Shown one piece after another: positions 30,253-40,155 of a stretch of DNA of 64,000 nucleotides. The notes below the pieces were generated by a model. It ran no database searches, was not told the origin of the DNA, and was given only the letters and a program-made list of their open reading frames with translations. The position numbers and the translations under genes were made by a program. How positions within the stretch are numbered: position 1 is the first letter of the stretch; each line of letters begins with the position of its first letter. Source of the DNA: Molanna angustata (Eukaryota > Arthropoda > Insecta > Trichoptera > Molannidae); NCBI GenBank assembly GCA_963576475.1, contig OY754972.1, positions 35,006,556 to 35,070,555 on the forward strand. The letters are read 5' to 3'.

Positions 30253-32559
30253 ATGGATTTGGATTATCTTTTGGATTTGAATGATGATTCAGGGGTAAGT
30301 CATGATATTGATAGTCCTTTAACATGTGAAGCATTTTTGAATGACTCAAAACTGTCTATATTTTGTATGAATATTAGAAGTATCAACAAAAATCTTGATG
30401 AAACACTTGTCATCTTGAACTCTATGAGACATTGTTTTGATATTATAGTATTGAGCGAAGCTTGGTTAAAAGAGACAATGACTATACCTAATGTTAATGG
30501 TTTCTCCACTTATAATACAAATAAAAGCACTTTTCAAAATGATGGAATTGTCATTTATATCAAAAAAGATATATCAGTGACTGTGGAGGAAGTATCCATT
30601 CCTTATGCGAACTGCTTGAAACTTCTACTAAATAATGCAATCAGCTTGATAACTATTTACAGATCTCCATCTCAGGCAAATATAGATACTTTTCTGCAGG
30701 CTCTGGATAATTTGCTTTCTTCGGAATCAATGCATCAGAATTTAGTTTTGTGTGGGGATATTAATATAAATATCCTAGATACAGATAGTACAAGAACACA
30801 ACAATATTTGTCGCTTTTGACATTCTATGGATTAAAATCTGTAATTAATTCACCTACTAGAATTTCACAAACAAATACAAGCTGCATCGATCATATAATG
30901 ATTAAATCCAAACTCAATCATCAAGGAGCTGTTTACAGGACTAATATTACAGATCACTTTGCCACAGTGTTAAAATATACCAATCTCACTCTAAAAAGAA
31001 TTCACAAGAAGGAAGATATATACAAAATAATTGTCGATAGTGAAGAGTTGAAAATAAAGTTAAATAGAGAATCTTGGCACTCCGTTTTAAATTCAAATAA
31101 TGTGAATGAAGCTACTGTTAACTTCATAAAGTGCTTTAAAACTCATATTGATAATTGCTCATCAACGAGAATAACACATATTAATACCAAACACTTAAAA
31201 CCATGGATTACTTCTGGAATCATCAAATGTCTCAAAAATCGTGATAAACTACATATTAAACAACGAAGGGATCCAAATAATAGAGAACTACTAGCCTACT
31301 ACAAGCGATATAGAAATTGGTGCACCAAATTAATTAAAATAATAAAGCAATCATACTATAAAGAGAGGCTTAATAAGGCTGATGGTGATACAAAACAACA
31401 ATGGAAAATTATAAAAGAAGCTGTAAATTTGCAACAAGATACTCCTTCCCTAAAGAAACTTAAAATAAATGATAATATTGTGCTAATGAAAGATAACCCT
31501 AACTTATTAACAAATCATGCCAATAACTTTTTTAGTGAAGTAGGTCAAAAATTTGCCAATAATTTGTGTAAATTAAACAAAACTACTGAAGAAGTCCTGG
31601 TGAACAACTTCCAACCAGCTTACAGTGATCATTGTTCAAACTTTTATTTTAAACCGACAAATGATGCTGAAGTATCAAAAGTAATAGGTGATCTTAAATC
31701 AGGCTTCTCTAGTGGTAGTGACGGCATCAGTTCTATGATTTATAAACAGCATTGCTCAAATTTATCTAAACCTATATCACACCTTGTAAACCTTAGCTTT
31801 AAGACTGGTATATTCCCTGATCATTGCAAGAGTGCCAAAGTGATTCCCCTTTTCAAGGGAGGTGATAGTTTAAATATAAATAATTACAGGCCTATATCTC
31901 TACTTAATACCTTATCTAAAATAATTGAGAAACTAGCTAAAGTCAGGTTAATATATTACGTTGAATCTAATAAAATTCTTTCAGCTAACCAATTTGGTTT
32001 TAGAGAGAACATGGGGACAAGTGATGCTATTCTAAAGTTGATTTCTATGGTAGTAAATGCGCTAGATGCGGGTGACAAGGCTATAGCTTTGTTTTTGGAT
32101 TTATCGAAAGCATTCGATACTGTTTCTCATGGTATCCTTCTCAAAAAACTTAAAGCACTCGGCATTAACGATAAGACTTTGAATTGGTTTAAAACATACC
32201 TTTGTGGTAGAACACAATACGTGGAAATTGATGACTATAAAAGTTCGAATAATCAAATTTCATATGGTGTTCCACAAGGCAGTGTTATTGGCCCAATTTT
32301 ATTCTTAATATACATAAATGATCTGTGTAACTTAAATATTTCTGGCACTATTGTTACTTTTGCGGATGATACCGTGTTAATATTTACTGGCAATTCTTGG
32401 GAGGCAACATATTCAAAATGTAATCTTGGATTAAATGTTGTAAAAAATTGGCTTGATCACAATATTTTGACCTTAAATTCAAGCAAAACTAAATATATTA
32501 CTTTTAGTATTTCTTCCAAAAGCCAACCTTCAATTTCAAAAACCTGTAATAATACATAA
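30253..32559 (+). CDS. LINE ORF2: endonuclease and reverse transcriptase (N-terminal 768 aa)
   Basis: Endonuclease blocks: FCMNIRSINKNLDE (about residue 37), VLSEAWL (about 73), ITIYRSPS, LCGDININI, TSCIDHI and ITDHFA (about 235). RT blocks: AKVIPLFKGGDSLNINNYRP, SANQFGFRENMGTSDAI, FLDLSKAFDTVSH (catalytic Asp 622), GVPQGSVIGPILFLIYIND and TFADDTVLIF (FADD at residues 703-706). All catalytic residues I can check are present. The frame ends prematurely after SISKTCNNT; the thumb continues in the next frame from about 32,545. It is therefore inactivated by what looks like a one-base change in an A-run. Confidence 0.9.
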   Translation: MDLDYLLDLNDDSGVSHDIDSPLTCEAFLNDSKLSIFCMNIRSINKNLDETLVILNSMRHCFDIIVLSEAWLKETMTIPNVNGFSTYNTNKSTFQNDGIVIYIKKDISVTVEEVSIPYANCLKLLLNNAISLITIYRSPSQANIDTFLQALDNLLSSESMHQNLVLCGDININILDTDSTRTQQYLSLLTFYGLKSVINSPTRISQTNTSCIDHIMIKSKLNHQGAVYRTNITDHFATVLKYTNLTLKRIHKKEDIYKIIVDSEELKIKLNRESWHSVLNSNNVNEATVNFIKCFKTHIDNCSSTRITHINTKHLKPWITSGIIKCLKNRDKLHIKQRRDPNNRELLAYYKRYRNWCTKLIKIIKQSYYKERLNKADGDTKQQWKIIKEAVNLQQDTPSLKKLKINDNIVLMKDNPNLLTNHANNFFSEVGQKFANNLCKLNKTTEEVLVNNFQPAYSDHCSNFYFKPTNDAEVSKVIGDLKSGFSSGSDGISSMIYKQHCSNLSKPISHLVNLSFKTGIFPDHCKSAKVIPLFKGGDSLNINNYRPISLLNTLSKIIEKLAKVRLIYYVESNKILSANQFGFRENMGTSDAILKLISMVVNALDAGDKAIALFLDLSKAFDTVSHGILLKKLKALGINDKTLNWFKTYLCGRTQYVEIDDYKSSNNQISYGVPQGSVIGPILFLIYINDLCNLNISGTIVTFADDTVLIFTGNSWEATYSKCNLGLNVVKNWLDHNILTLNSSKTKYITFSISSKSQPSISKTCNNT

Positions 32560-33208
32560 TTGTTCTCATACTTGCACTTGTGAATCCTTAGAAAGAGTGG
32601 ACAGTATCAGGTATCTTGGTGTAAAAGTTGACAAATTTTTGAAATGGAATGAACACATACTTCTTATATCTAATAAAATTAGAAGATTAACATATATACT
32701 CAAAGATCTTCGATATATTTTGGATAAAGATAAACTGAAAACTGTATATTTCTCTTTTGTTCAGTCTTTGCTGTCATATGGCATAGTATGCTGGGGGGGT
32801 TGTTACAGAACAAATTTAGAACCACTAAATATAGCACAAAAATTGATCCTGAAGGTCATGTATAGAAAAAAATTTGTATATCCATCTGAACTATTATATA
32901 ATGAGTGTAAAGTTATGAATGCTAGGGAGCTTTACATTTTGAAAGCACTGTGTAAATTTTACAGCTGCATTGATTTGGCACAGAGAACTCAGCAGGTGCG
33001 TTTCACTAGACTGGGAGCTTCTCTAAATTATCAGCCGATAATTGTTAAATCAACATTTGGACAGAGAAATTATTTTTATCATGCACCATTACTGTTTAAC
33101 TTCCTTCCAAATAATATAAAAGCATTGAAAACGCTTGCTTTGTTCAAGAGCAATGTCAAGCAGCACATTTTAATTAAAACCTCTCCCATCAATTCATTTT
33201 TATTTTAA
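32546..33208 (+). pseudogene. LINE ORF2 C-terminal part after frameshift
   Basis: In the frame following the slip the protein resumes with HNCSHTCTCESLERV, SIRYLGVKVDKFLKWNEHI, LLSYGIVCWGGCYRTNLEPL and AQKLILKVMYRKKFVYPSE. It ends with QVRFTRLGASLNYQP, YHAPLLFNFLPNNIK and LFKSNVKQHIL. These are the usual RT thumb and post-RT segments of CR1/L2-group proteins, ending in a natural stop. The diverged tails at 49,502-49,925 and 56,642-56,845 match this part of the protein. Confidence 0.88.
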
Positions 33209-33575
33209 TATTTTTATTTTTTTGGTAGCCTTTGAAGTATATGGTCACCCTATACATGTCATGTTCTTTTGTGTTAGTTGTCTGTGTGTTGGGTGCATAG
33301 ATATTATTGTTACAGTTATCTTCCTTGTGCCCAACTGCAGACAACATTGTAACATAGTATTTGTTAAAAAAATATTTTTTTTGACTTAGTGTTTGTTAAT
33401 GTTTTTGTTTGTTTTGTTATTCAATATTCAAAAATTATAATATTGTTCTTATTTCACTCGTTGTTGTAAAGTCGCTCATCTCGATACAGGTTCAACCCTA
33501 GTGAGATGATTGACTGTAATGTTTTTTATGTTCCATTATAATTGTTGACAAAAATAAATAAATAAATAAATAAAA

Positions 33576-33786
33576 AAAATACAACAAACAAAAGATAGAG
33601 TGACCATGCATTAATGTATCACATACATATACACTATTAAAAACATCAAGCATATTTACGAAATTGGAACCAACACGAGAGCGAAATACTTATGTATATT
33701 GAATATCTACCTACCAAATTCACATTACTCTTTCGGCGATAACTTTTAAAATAATGTAGACATGTCTGTAATTGGCTTGAATATAT
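33576..33786. other. Spacer
   Basis: Short AT-rich sequence between the LINE tail and the TIR element; no gene. Confidence 0.4.
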
Positions 33787-34421
33787 AGGGTGTATCATGA
33801 GGAGTGGATCAACCGAAGCATGGAGGTAGAGGACCTCAATACCTATCGATTTAACTCCCATGTATGTTCAGCGATATTGGGTGGTTCAAAATGTAAGTCA
33901 AAGATAATATCGATTATAAGATATCGGAAATATCGATTTTTGGTACTCGTACAATTTAAGTAAATTTTTCAACATGATCCTCTAATATAAGGCGAATAAA
34001 ATTTGCATAGTTGGCTCTCTATGAATGGTAGTAGTTTTTAAGATAACTTGTGGAAAAAAAAGTTATGTGAAATTATTGTTCCAAGAGCCTTTGAAAAGTT
34101 AGTGGAAAATTGAGGCTTGCAAAATTTTTTAAGATTTTTGTTTTGTTTTTAAAGTTATTAGATACTAACTCACAACGGTATTATTTTCCATAAGCATCAC
34201 TATTGAACTATTCCCTGAAAAAAAATCATGATGACAAACCTAATAGTTTAGGTACAGTGATGTAGTTTAGTATGAAATCCGATTTTTATTCAAATTTTAC
34301 AAAAGTGTACAAAACTTTTGAACCACCCAATATCGCTGAACATACATGGGGGTTAAATCGATAGGTATTGAGGTCCTCTACCTCCATGCTTCGGTTGATC
34401 CACTCCTCATGATGCACCCTG
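33787..34421. mobile_element. Non-autonomous DNA transposon with ~105 bp TIRs
   Basis: The left TIR 33,787-33,891 starts AGGGTGTATCATGAGGAGTG and contains GATCAACCGAAGCATGGAGG and TAGAGGACCTCAATACCTAT. The right TIR 34,316-34,421 is its inverse with few mismatches. The ends are flanked by TATA/ATAT-like sequence, so a target duplication cannot be read clearly. The 425 bp centre is AT-rich and non-coding. No transposase. Confidence 0.85.
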
Positions 34422-34985
34422 TATATTATGTTTTAAGTATCTATGTAATGTATGAAATAGCTGTAGAGTTGTAATAAAATTCTCAGAATTTACACACTTT
34501 TATTTCACTTAACCTGTCTATTCGTATTGGCATTTTGCAATTGATCTTTTGCCGATCAGTGAGAGCTCTGCGACTTTCAGAATTTGTGTATTACCTACCG
34601 ATGACAACGCAGGTTAAAACTGATTAATTCCATATTGATTTATTTGACATTTTGATAAAATTTAACAATTTTGTATTTCACTCAAACTTAACGTAATCGT
34701 TTGAGTACCATTTACATATTATATCGTTTCACAATAGATAATGACATGTATGTTCTATACCTAATTATATTTGTTTTCTGTATAAAACAACTTCGTTTGA
34801 CATAATGTGTTTGACAGTGGCAATATGAATGTAAATAATTTACGATCTGACATATTTTTTTTGATGCATTTAAAATGAGAGTTATTCTTGGGTTTCAGTT
34901 CTCAGGAAGTATGTAGATATATGTTGATACATAATATATTAAATTCTATTTAGTCTTGCAAGAGTATAAAGTGGTTTCATCCATG
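34422..34985. other. Gene-free stretch
   Basis: AT-rich, nothing recognised. Confidence 0.4.
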
Positions 34986-34993
34986 GTCTAGAT

Positions 34994-35872
34994 CAGAGGT
35001 TCCCAAACTTTTTTGCGTTGTAGACCCCTTGCCATGTTTTTCGATTTTTGGTAGACCCCCTACTTACCTGATATTATGCTTCTCGGGTAACTAACAGGTT
35101 TGTCAAATATTGATTTAAAACGCACCCAATAACAAGTTGCCACATTTTGGAGACTTACCATATTAACCGTCTCACAGATCCAGACTGAAAACACAATTAA
35201 AGACTGTGTCTCCACCGAGGGAATCGAACCCGGGACCTTTGGATCAGCAGTCAAATACCTAACCACCTGAGCCACGAAGGCCGACAAAAATCAAAGTCAA
35301 ATGTAAATTGTATGGTCTTAGATTTTATTGCAGGCATATATCTAATAATAAGGACAATTTATAAAGCGCCGTTTAGTGACAACCGTGGTCACCTCAAGGG
35401 CGCTTTCAGTTTGCAAAAAAATAAGTTAATATTAAGTTACAATTAGTCCTATAGCTAACACATTGAAAATGGTGAAACATAAAAAAAAAAAACTAGAAAT
35501 CACAAATTAATCTAGTTATATACATATTACATAATCCAGATGAAATTAATAATACATATGTGTACAATGTACAACCATTATAAATGAATGTGAGAAGGCG
35601 AATGTTATGGATGTTATCTAAGGTTTTGGTATGATGGAACTTTAAGGAAATTTAAAAGTAACATAACAAAAAATGTTAAAATAAAATATTATACAACGAA
35701 TAATAATAATAAATTGTTATACGATAGGTACTATCAGTGTATGTTGAGATCCACTATCGTGGACCACCATTTTCAATTCATGGACCCCCAGATTTTTTTT
35801 TCGCTGACGTAGACCCCTTGCAGGATGTCATAGACCCCTGGGGGTCGATATAGACCACTTTGGGAATCACTG
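34994..35872. mobile_element. hAT-type non-autonomous element with 8 bp TSD
   Basis: Ends CAGAGGTTCCCAAACTTTTT and ...CACTTTGGGAATCACTG form the short CA(G)NGGTTCCCAAA terminal repeat typical of hAT elements. A perfect 8 bp target duplication, GTCTAGAT, lies at 34,986-34,993 and 35,873-35,880. Sub-terminal repeats of TAGACCCC(TTG/C) appear at both sides (35,026, 35,053, 35,809, 35,831). There is no transposase frame. A SINE-B copy (35,083-35,285) is inserted inside. Confidence 0.92.
35083..35285 (-). mobile_element. SINE-B copy 2, inside hAT element
   Basis: The minus strand gives GTCGGCCTTCGTGGCTCAGG, box B GTCCCGGGTTCGATTCCC and the same body as 25,413 (TCTGGATCTGTGAGACGG, CAAAATGTGGCAACTTGTTA). 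It ends with AGTTACCCGAGAAGC and has no (AAAT) tail. One base differs around the CTCGGTGGAG part of box B. Confidence 0.88.
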
Positions 35873-35880
35873 GTCTAGAT

Positions 35881-36282
35881 CTTCCCGCCATGTTTGAAAG
35901 GGTGTTACATATGCTAAAGGGTGGGTGCTATGCTACAGTTTGTTAATAATAGTCAACAAATTATGCACCATGTACATAATATGAGAGAATAAATTATATT
36001 GCTACTTACTTTTGTTTAAGACCATATTTGGTCTCAAAATTAATTGGTCAGGTTAATAATAATTTATTTATTGTGAGCTAGTGGTGAACGAGACTAGTTT
36101 TGGTCTTAGTCAGTAAATAAGGTGTTTGTTTATTTTATGCTCACAGCAAATATTTTGTTTTCTACACTAATTAAGAAAAGGATAAGTATCGACTTATAAT
36201 TTAAATGATAAACATTAGTAGATTACAATTTTTTTAAATGAATGTTTCCTTGTGAAAAGTACATATTATGTAAACATCCTCA
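35881..36282. other. Gene-free spacer
   Basis: AT-rich, nothing recognised. Confidence 0.4.
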
Positions 36283-36415
36283 TACTTTTCCTAAATTAAG
36301 CATATGCTTGTGCTATATTCGAACGCATCGGTCGAGGTAGCTAGGGGCAGGATTCTAACTCGCGATCACTGGATTACTAAGCCACCGCGATGTTCGCTCT
36401 GCCACCACCCATCTA
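36283..36415 (-). mobile_element. SINE-A copy 3 (degenerate)
   Basis: The minus strand shows GGTGGCAGAGCGAACATCGC, GGTGGCTTAGTAATCCAGTG and ATCGCGAGTTAGAATCCTGC with an extra CTAGCTACC, then CGACCGATGCGTTCG. Changes in both boxes and the insertion mark it as an old copy. The poly-A end is lost. Confidence 0.8.
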
Positions 36416-36544
36416 AAATAATCCTCAATTCTGTATTTTAGGGGTTTTATGATTTGTAATGGTTTCGTAGAAATGGTTTTATAATATACATTAATTATAC
36501 AAACCTATAGATACTTATTTTACCTACTTATTTTTTTATTTAGT
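36416..36544. other. Spacer
   Basis: AT-rich; nothing recognised. Confidence 0.35.
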
Positions 36545-37142
36545 TCCAGTTTATTTAGTAATAGAATAAACGGTGCTCTTAGACCTGTAATGTCCAATCC
36601 AAGCATCTCAAAGGAAGCCAAAACTGCCGTACATAATGCAATTGTAGTGCCCACTTTGATGTATGCCAGTGAAACATGGACGTGGCAAAAGACGCATGAA
36701 AGTAGAATAAATGCTATGGAAATGAGATCACTAAGAAGAGTATGTAATAGAACGATATAATATGATAGAATAAAAAATGAGGACATAAGGAGGGAATGCA
36801 TGATGAAGAAGAGTATTATAAATAAAATGAAAGTGAATTCTTTGAGGTGGTTTGGACATATTGAAAGAATGAATGATGAACGACTGACCAAAAAAATATA
36901 CATGGGTGTAAGAGATGGAGTGAATAGTAGGGGCCGCCCCAAAAAGGGATGGCATGACCATGTGAATGATATTTTGAAAGAAGGAAATATTAGAAGCTTG
37001 AATAATCGTCGAGCATGTATGAGACGATGCATGGATGTAAAGGAAGCTAGGAATGTATGTAAAAATAGAGGAGTATGGCGCTCGGTTCTCTCTACTTACC
37101 CCGTAAGGGATATAGCGTGATGGTATGTATGTATGTATGTAT
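36545..37142 (+). mobile_element. LINE-C 3' fragment, copy 2 (best preserved)
   Basis: Reads NRINGALRPVMSNPSISKEA, KTAVHNAIVVPTLMYASETW, TWQKTHESRINAMEMRSLRR and VCNRTI, then a stop. From 36,800 it gives KVNSLRWFGHIERMNDERLT, KKIYMGVRDGVNSRGRPKKG and HDHVNDILKEGNIRSLNNRR, ending ACMRRCMDVKEARN...GVWRSVLSTYP. The RT palm is missing. The 3' end is AGCGTGATGGTATGTATGTA, a (TATG)n tail. One in-frame stop (36,758) and the 5' truncation make it dead. Confidence 0.9.
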
Positions 37143-37225
37143 AGTTTTTAAAAAAATTCATGAAATAATTCACTGTTAAAGTACATCACTAGACCAAAAT
37201 CACGACCGGAAATAATACGGTCGTA
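37143..37225. other. Target region of PLE-like insertion 1
   Basis: Unique spacer ending in the left copy of the 12 bp duplication AATACGGTCGTA (37,214-37,225). Confidence 0.7.
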
Positions 37226-37442
37226 CTAGGTATAAATGAAAACACTAATTAGTTTTAGTTTCACTATTTAATTTTAACACTGGCACTGACCGGTATCGAC
37301 GATGACGATGATCTTCAGATCGATACCGGTCAGTGCCAGTGTTAAAATTAAATAGTGAAACTAAAACTAATTAGTGTTTTCATTTATACCTAGTATAATG
37401 GAGTTTCACCACGAATTATCCGTCGACAAAATTAACAAGTTA
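37226..37442 (+). mobile_element. PLE-like twin-pLTR insertion 1 (217 bp)
   Basis: Bounded by a perfect 12 bp direct repeat AATACGGTCGTA at 37,214-37,225 and 37,443-37,454. The insert is dominated by perfect 75 bp inverted arms (37,225-37,299 and 37,320-37,394; ACTAGGTATAAATG ... CATTTATACCTAGT) around a 20 nt loop. It then has ATAATG at 37,395-37,400 and an open frame MEFHHELSVDKINKL running to the right duplication. The loop and arm tip hold a degenerate hammerhead core on the minus strand. This is the same plan as 48,453 and 50,378. Reading it as two head-to-head partial PLE terminal repeats plus the start of the element's ORF is inference. Confidence 0.75.
37284..37320 (-). ncRNA. Degenerate hammerhead-ribozyme-like core
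   Basis: The minus strand reads CTGAAGA (matches CUGANGA), a TCATCGTCATCGTC stretch, GATACC where GAAACC is expected, then the palindrome ACCGGT followed by C (a GUC cleavage triplet), then AGTGCC. One core base (GAUA for GAAA) would disable cleavage. It sits at the junction of the inverted arms, so stem I cannot form normally. Confidence 0.4.
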
Positions 37443-37454
37443 AATACGGTCGTA

Positions 37455-38695
37455 GTTTACATAGTTGGGCCATCACTATTGCTCGCTTGGAAACGAGTTT
37501 TTGAGGGAATTATAATTACCAATTAATATCCGGACAATCCTTTAACCCAAACCTTTGTAAACATTTAAATAGACCGACCCTTAGCTCAAGTGTGAAATCA
37601 AAACCACAGGCGTTACCAATAAACCACTACCCTTAACTACATGTCTACCAGAATACACTATGGAAATTTATATATTTTATAACCTACTCATAGATAATGT
37701 ACATTTTGAAGAAATTCTTATGCATATTTATATAGTTATTATGGTTAGCAATAAAATGTAGGTATATATTGAATCAAAATAAAAAACAAAAGAGAAACCA
37801 ATGACAATGAATAAAGAATATATGTTGATAAGGCTTACATTGCAATTTTATAGTTCTAATTTAAATCAGTAAATCAATACAGGTGAAAATGAAACGAGAT
37901 TACTAATTCTACAAAATTTATTAGTCCCGTTAATAGGACGATCGTCTTTACTTGTTGTGTTCAACAATATAAATGATATTTTGGTTGATTTTAATTTATT
38001 TTTTCGCCAACTTCCAAAAATGGAGAAATTATTAATATGTGAATACTTTTTTCCATGTTGTCCGATTTCGATTACCTACCATTTCAATTTGGTCAAGATC
38101 TTACCGTGGGATCCATGAGAAAATCATCAAACTCTTCAATTTGCGCTATAGTGATAAGAACTCATTACTGTATTATCCAATTTTAATTAATCCTTTTTTT
38201 AATAGAAAAAAATGATTCCACAAATAAGTTTTAAGTTAGAAAAATTATCAAATACTCTGCTACTGTTGACCTATTTTTACAAAGATTACGTCATTTTAGC
38301 TCTCATATTATAAATTCGCCGATAAAAAAAATCTTGATAAAACCATATTATTTCAAAAATTGTAAATGAGATGAGACCGTGAAGTATGACGTTCAGCAGA
38401 TTGAAGTAGGCAGGCCATTATGAAATACTCTCATACGTTGTATCTAATTGCTGTAACATTTTCTCCTTCGGTATTGGAAGATTTCATCTATATAAAGTTA
38501 TCGTAGAGCTACTGCATTAGTTTGTGACCATACTCCACGGAAGTAGGTCAATATGGACTACATATGTATGTCCCACATTGAAGGTTTACTGCAGTGGTGT
38601 ACCTACTTTACATTTTAAACATATACATTATAACATGAAAATAGTGCTACTCTTTACTCTAAGTTTGACCTAACAAAGCAAATATTAAATAAACC
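37455..38695. other. Gene-free stretch
   Basis: No gene or repeat recognised. Confidence 0.4.
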
Positions 38696-38699
38696 ATGC

Positions 38700-38785
38700 A
38701 TCAATTTCAAAGGATCCAAATGATCGGTATCTCAAAAAGGAATATGGAGTGCCGCAAGGATCAGTTTGAGGACCAATTTTTGTAG
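38700..38785 (+). pseudogene. Tiny LINE RT fragment (GVPQGSV..GPI)
   Basis: The plus strand reads LKKEYGVPQGSV, a stop, GPIFV. This is the block (GVPQGSVLGPILF) between the two catalytic Asp blocks of CR1/L2-group and jockey-like RTs; compare 32,264-32,310. Only about 17 recognisable residues remain. Confidence 0.65.
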
Positions 38786-39130
38786 GCCTATAACTGTTTA
38801 TATATTCTGAAAATTTGTGCTCTGTAAATTGAGCAGATCAAAAGTTATAAGGGGGGGGGGACACACCACACACAGACACACACACCCACACACAGACACA
38901 CACACAATACTCACATAAAATGTTCTACTCAGAATTCTGAGTAAATCCATGTATCCAATCCATGTATTCTGGGAACATATATGCTGCGAGGTCTCTAGTT
39001 GGTGTTATTAGCATGCAAAAAGTCCACTACGCCATACAAAATTTTCCTTCGTACACGCATCTTGGCTAAATAATGTCGATTCATTAAGAGAATTGAATTC
39101 TCATGATCGAATCGACAATTGGAATATCAA
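38786..39130. repeat. Rep-A-related inner variant, uninterrupted
   Basis: TGTAGGCCTATAACTGTTTA, TATATTCTGAAAATTTGTGC, GATCAAAAGTTATAAGGGGG, a (CA)n, ATGTTCTACTCAGAATTCTG, AGTAAATCCATGTAT, ATATGCTGCGAGGTCTCTAG, AAAAGTCCACTACGCCATAC and GATCGAATCGACAATTGG. It gives the intact block order used to interpret 14,280-14,950. Non-coding. Confidence 0.7.
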
Positions 39131-39765
39131 CTGACAAAAAACATTTTTTGTCAATTCATCCATGGAAGGCGAGAATCTGTTTTTTTTCTCAAGCTAAAAG
39201 TAGAAACACACAAACACATAATGGCAAATACTAAACGAATTCTCGTTAAGAAGAACATATTATATTTTTAAAATTTATTTTAATAATTTTATACTTGAGG
39301 AGACAGTTCACGATAACACGTTAGGGGTATATTGGCATCGAGCCAATGTACATATGTATCCTAACGTGTATATGACCTGTACGAAATATGTATCGGTTAA
39401 AAATCATATTTTCAACAAGACATGAACCAAAAAGAGACAAGAGTCTTCAAAAATATAATGTACCTATGTATATAATACATAATTTCTAGACAAAAATAAA
39501 TTTCAACTACCTGCAGAATATTTCCAAGTAGAATATTTTCAATTCGGTGTTTGGTGACTTGTGATGCTCTGTATTATTATTGCATCAATTTCCTACCTGG
39601 TTTAATTTATTCCTTTGTTATGCTTAACTCCAATGTGTTTGCTAACTTAGAAGTAGGTATTGTCTCTGTTTATCTGTTGAGAGTTTCAGCACGTACCTAA
39701 TCGGGAGTCCTTAATACCCGCATTTAGATTTAGTGTATCACTAATGTATACGTACTGAAGCTTTC
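39131..39765. other. Gene-free stretch with a nested hairpin
   Basis: At 39,315-39,371 ATAACACGTTAGG ... CCTAACGTGTAT encloses a smaller stem ATTGGC ATCGA GCCAAT. No gene recognised. Confidence 0.5.
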
Positions 39766-39767
39766 TC

Positions 39768-40155
39768 AAAATTCAGCTTTATAGATTCCAAATGTTACTA
39801 AACGCAGCTACAAGGTTGATATATGGAACTGACAAATGATATTACATTAATATCCAGAATGATTTCAAGGTATGTCTAGTGGTCTATAAGACTCCGAATG
39901 ACTTGGCTCCACGCTTCATTTAAAAACTTTGTCAAATGACTTTGCCATCAGGTTGACTTTTATAATGAGATCGTCTAGATAACAGAGTAATAATTTACTC
40001 TTTAAAAGAATTGGATAGAGTCAATGAGGGGTCTTACTATGATTCAGTTTGAGCGTAAACGGGCCTTTGAAGTGGAATAAATTGCTCCCTGGCACACGTA
40101 CGTAGGGTATCGAGCATTTTTACTTTCAGTTAAGACTTCTTTGTTTTATAAAATA
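39768..40155 (+). pseudogene. LINE ORF2 C-terminal fragment, heavily decayed
   Basis: The plus strand gives FRLQMLLNAATRLIYGTDK, FKVCLVVYKTPNDLAPRFI and KLCQMTLPSG in successive in-frame pieces with stops. Diverged SINCSLA and IEHFYFQLRLLCFI follow. This matches the order (Q)LQ.VLNAAARL..., FK.C.LVYK.LN.LAP.YL and L.....R.LRS found at the end of CR1/L2-like proteins. At least five stops. Confidence 0.65.

Larger units (their letters stand above)
29281..33575 (+). mobile_element. Near-full-length CR1/L2-group LINE
   Basis: A non-LTR retrotransposon with ORF1, ORF2 and a 3' UTR ending in (AAAT)n at 33,553-33,574. ORF1 and ORF2 are separated by 51 bp, and both are open apart from one frameshift at about 32,545 in ORF2. 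It is the most intact mobile element in the window, so a recent insertion. RNA-binding ORF1p and endonuclease/RT ORF2p would copy the RNA into nicked target DNA. No clear target duplication is visible (GTGACCAT occurs on both sides, perhaps by chance). Clade placement within the CR1/L2/jockey-like radiation is uncertain. Confidence 0.88.
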
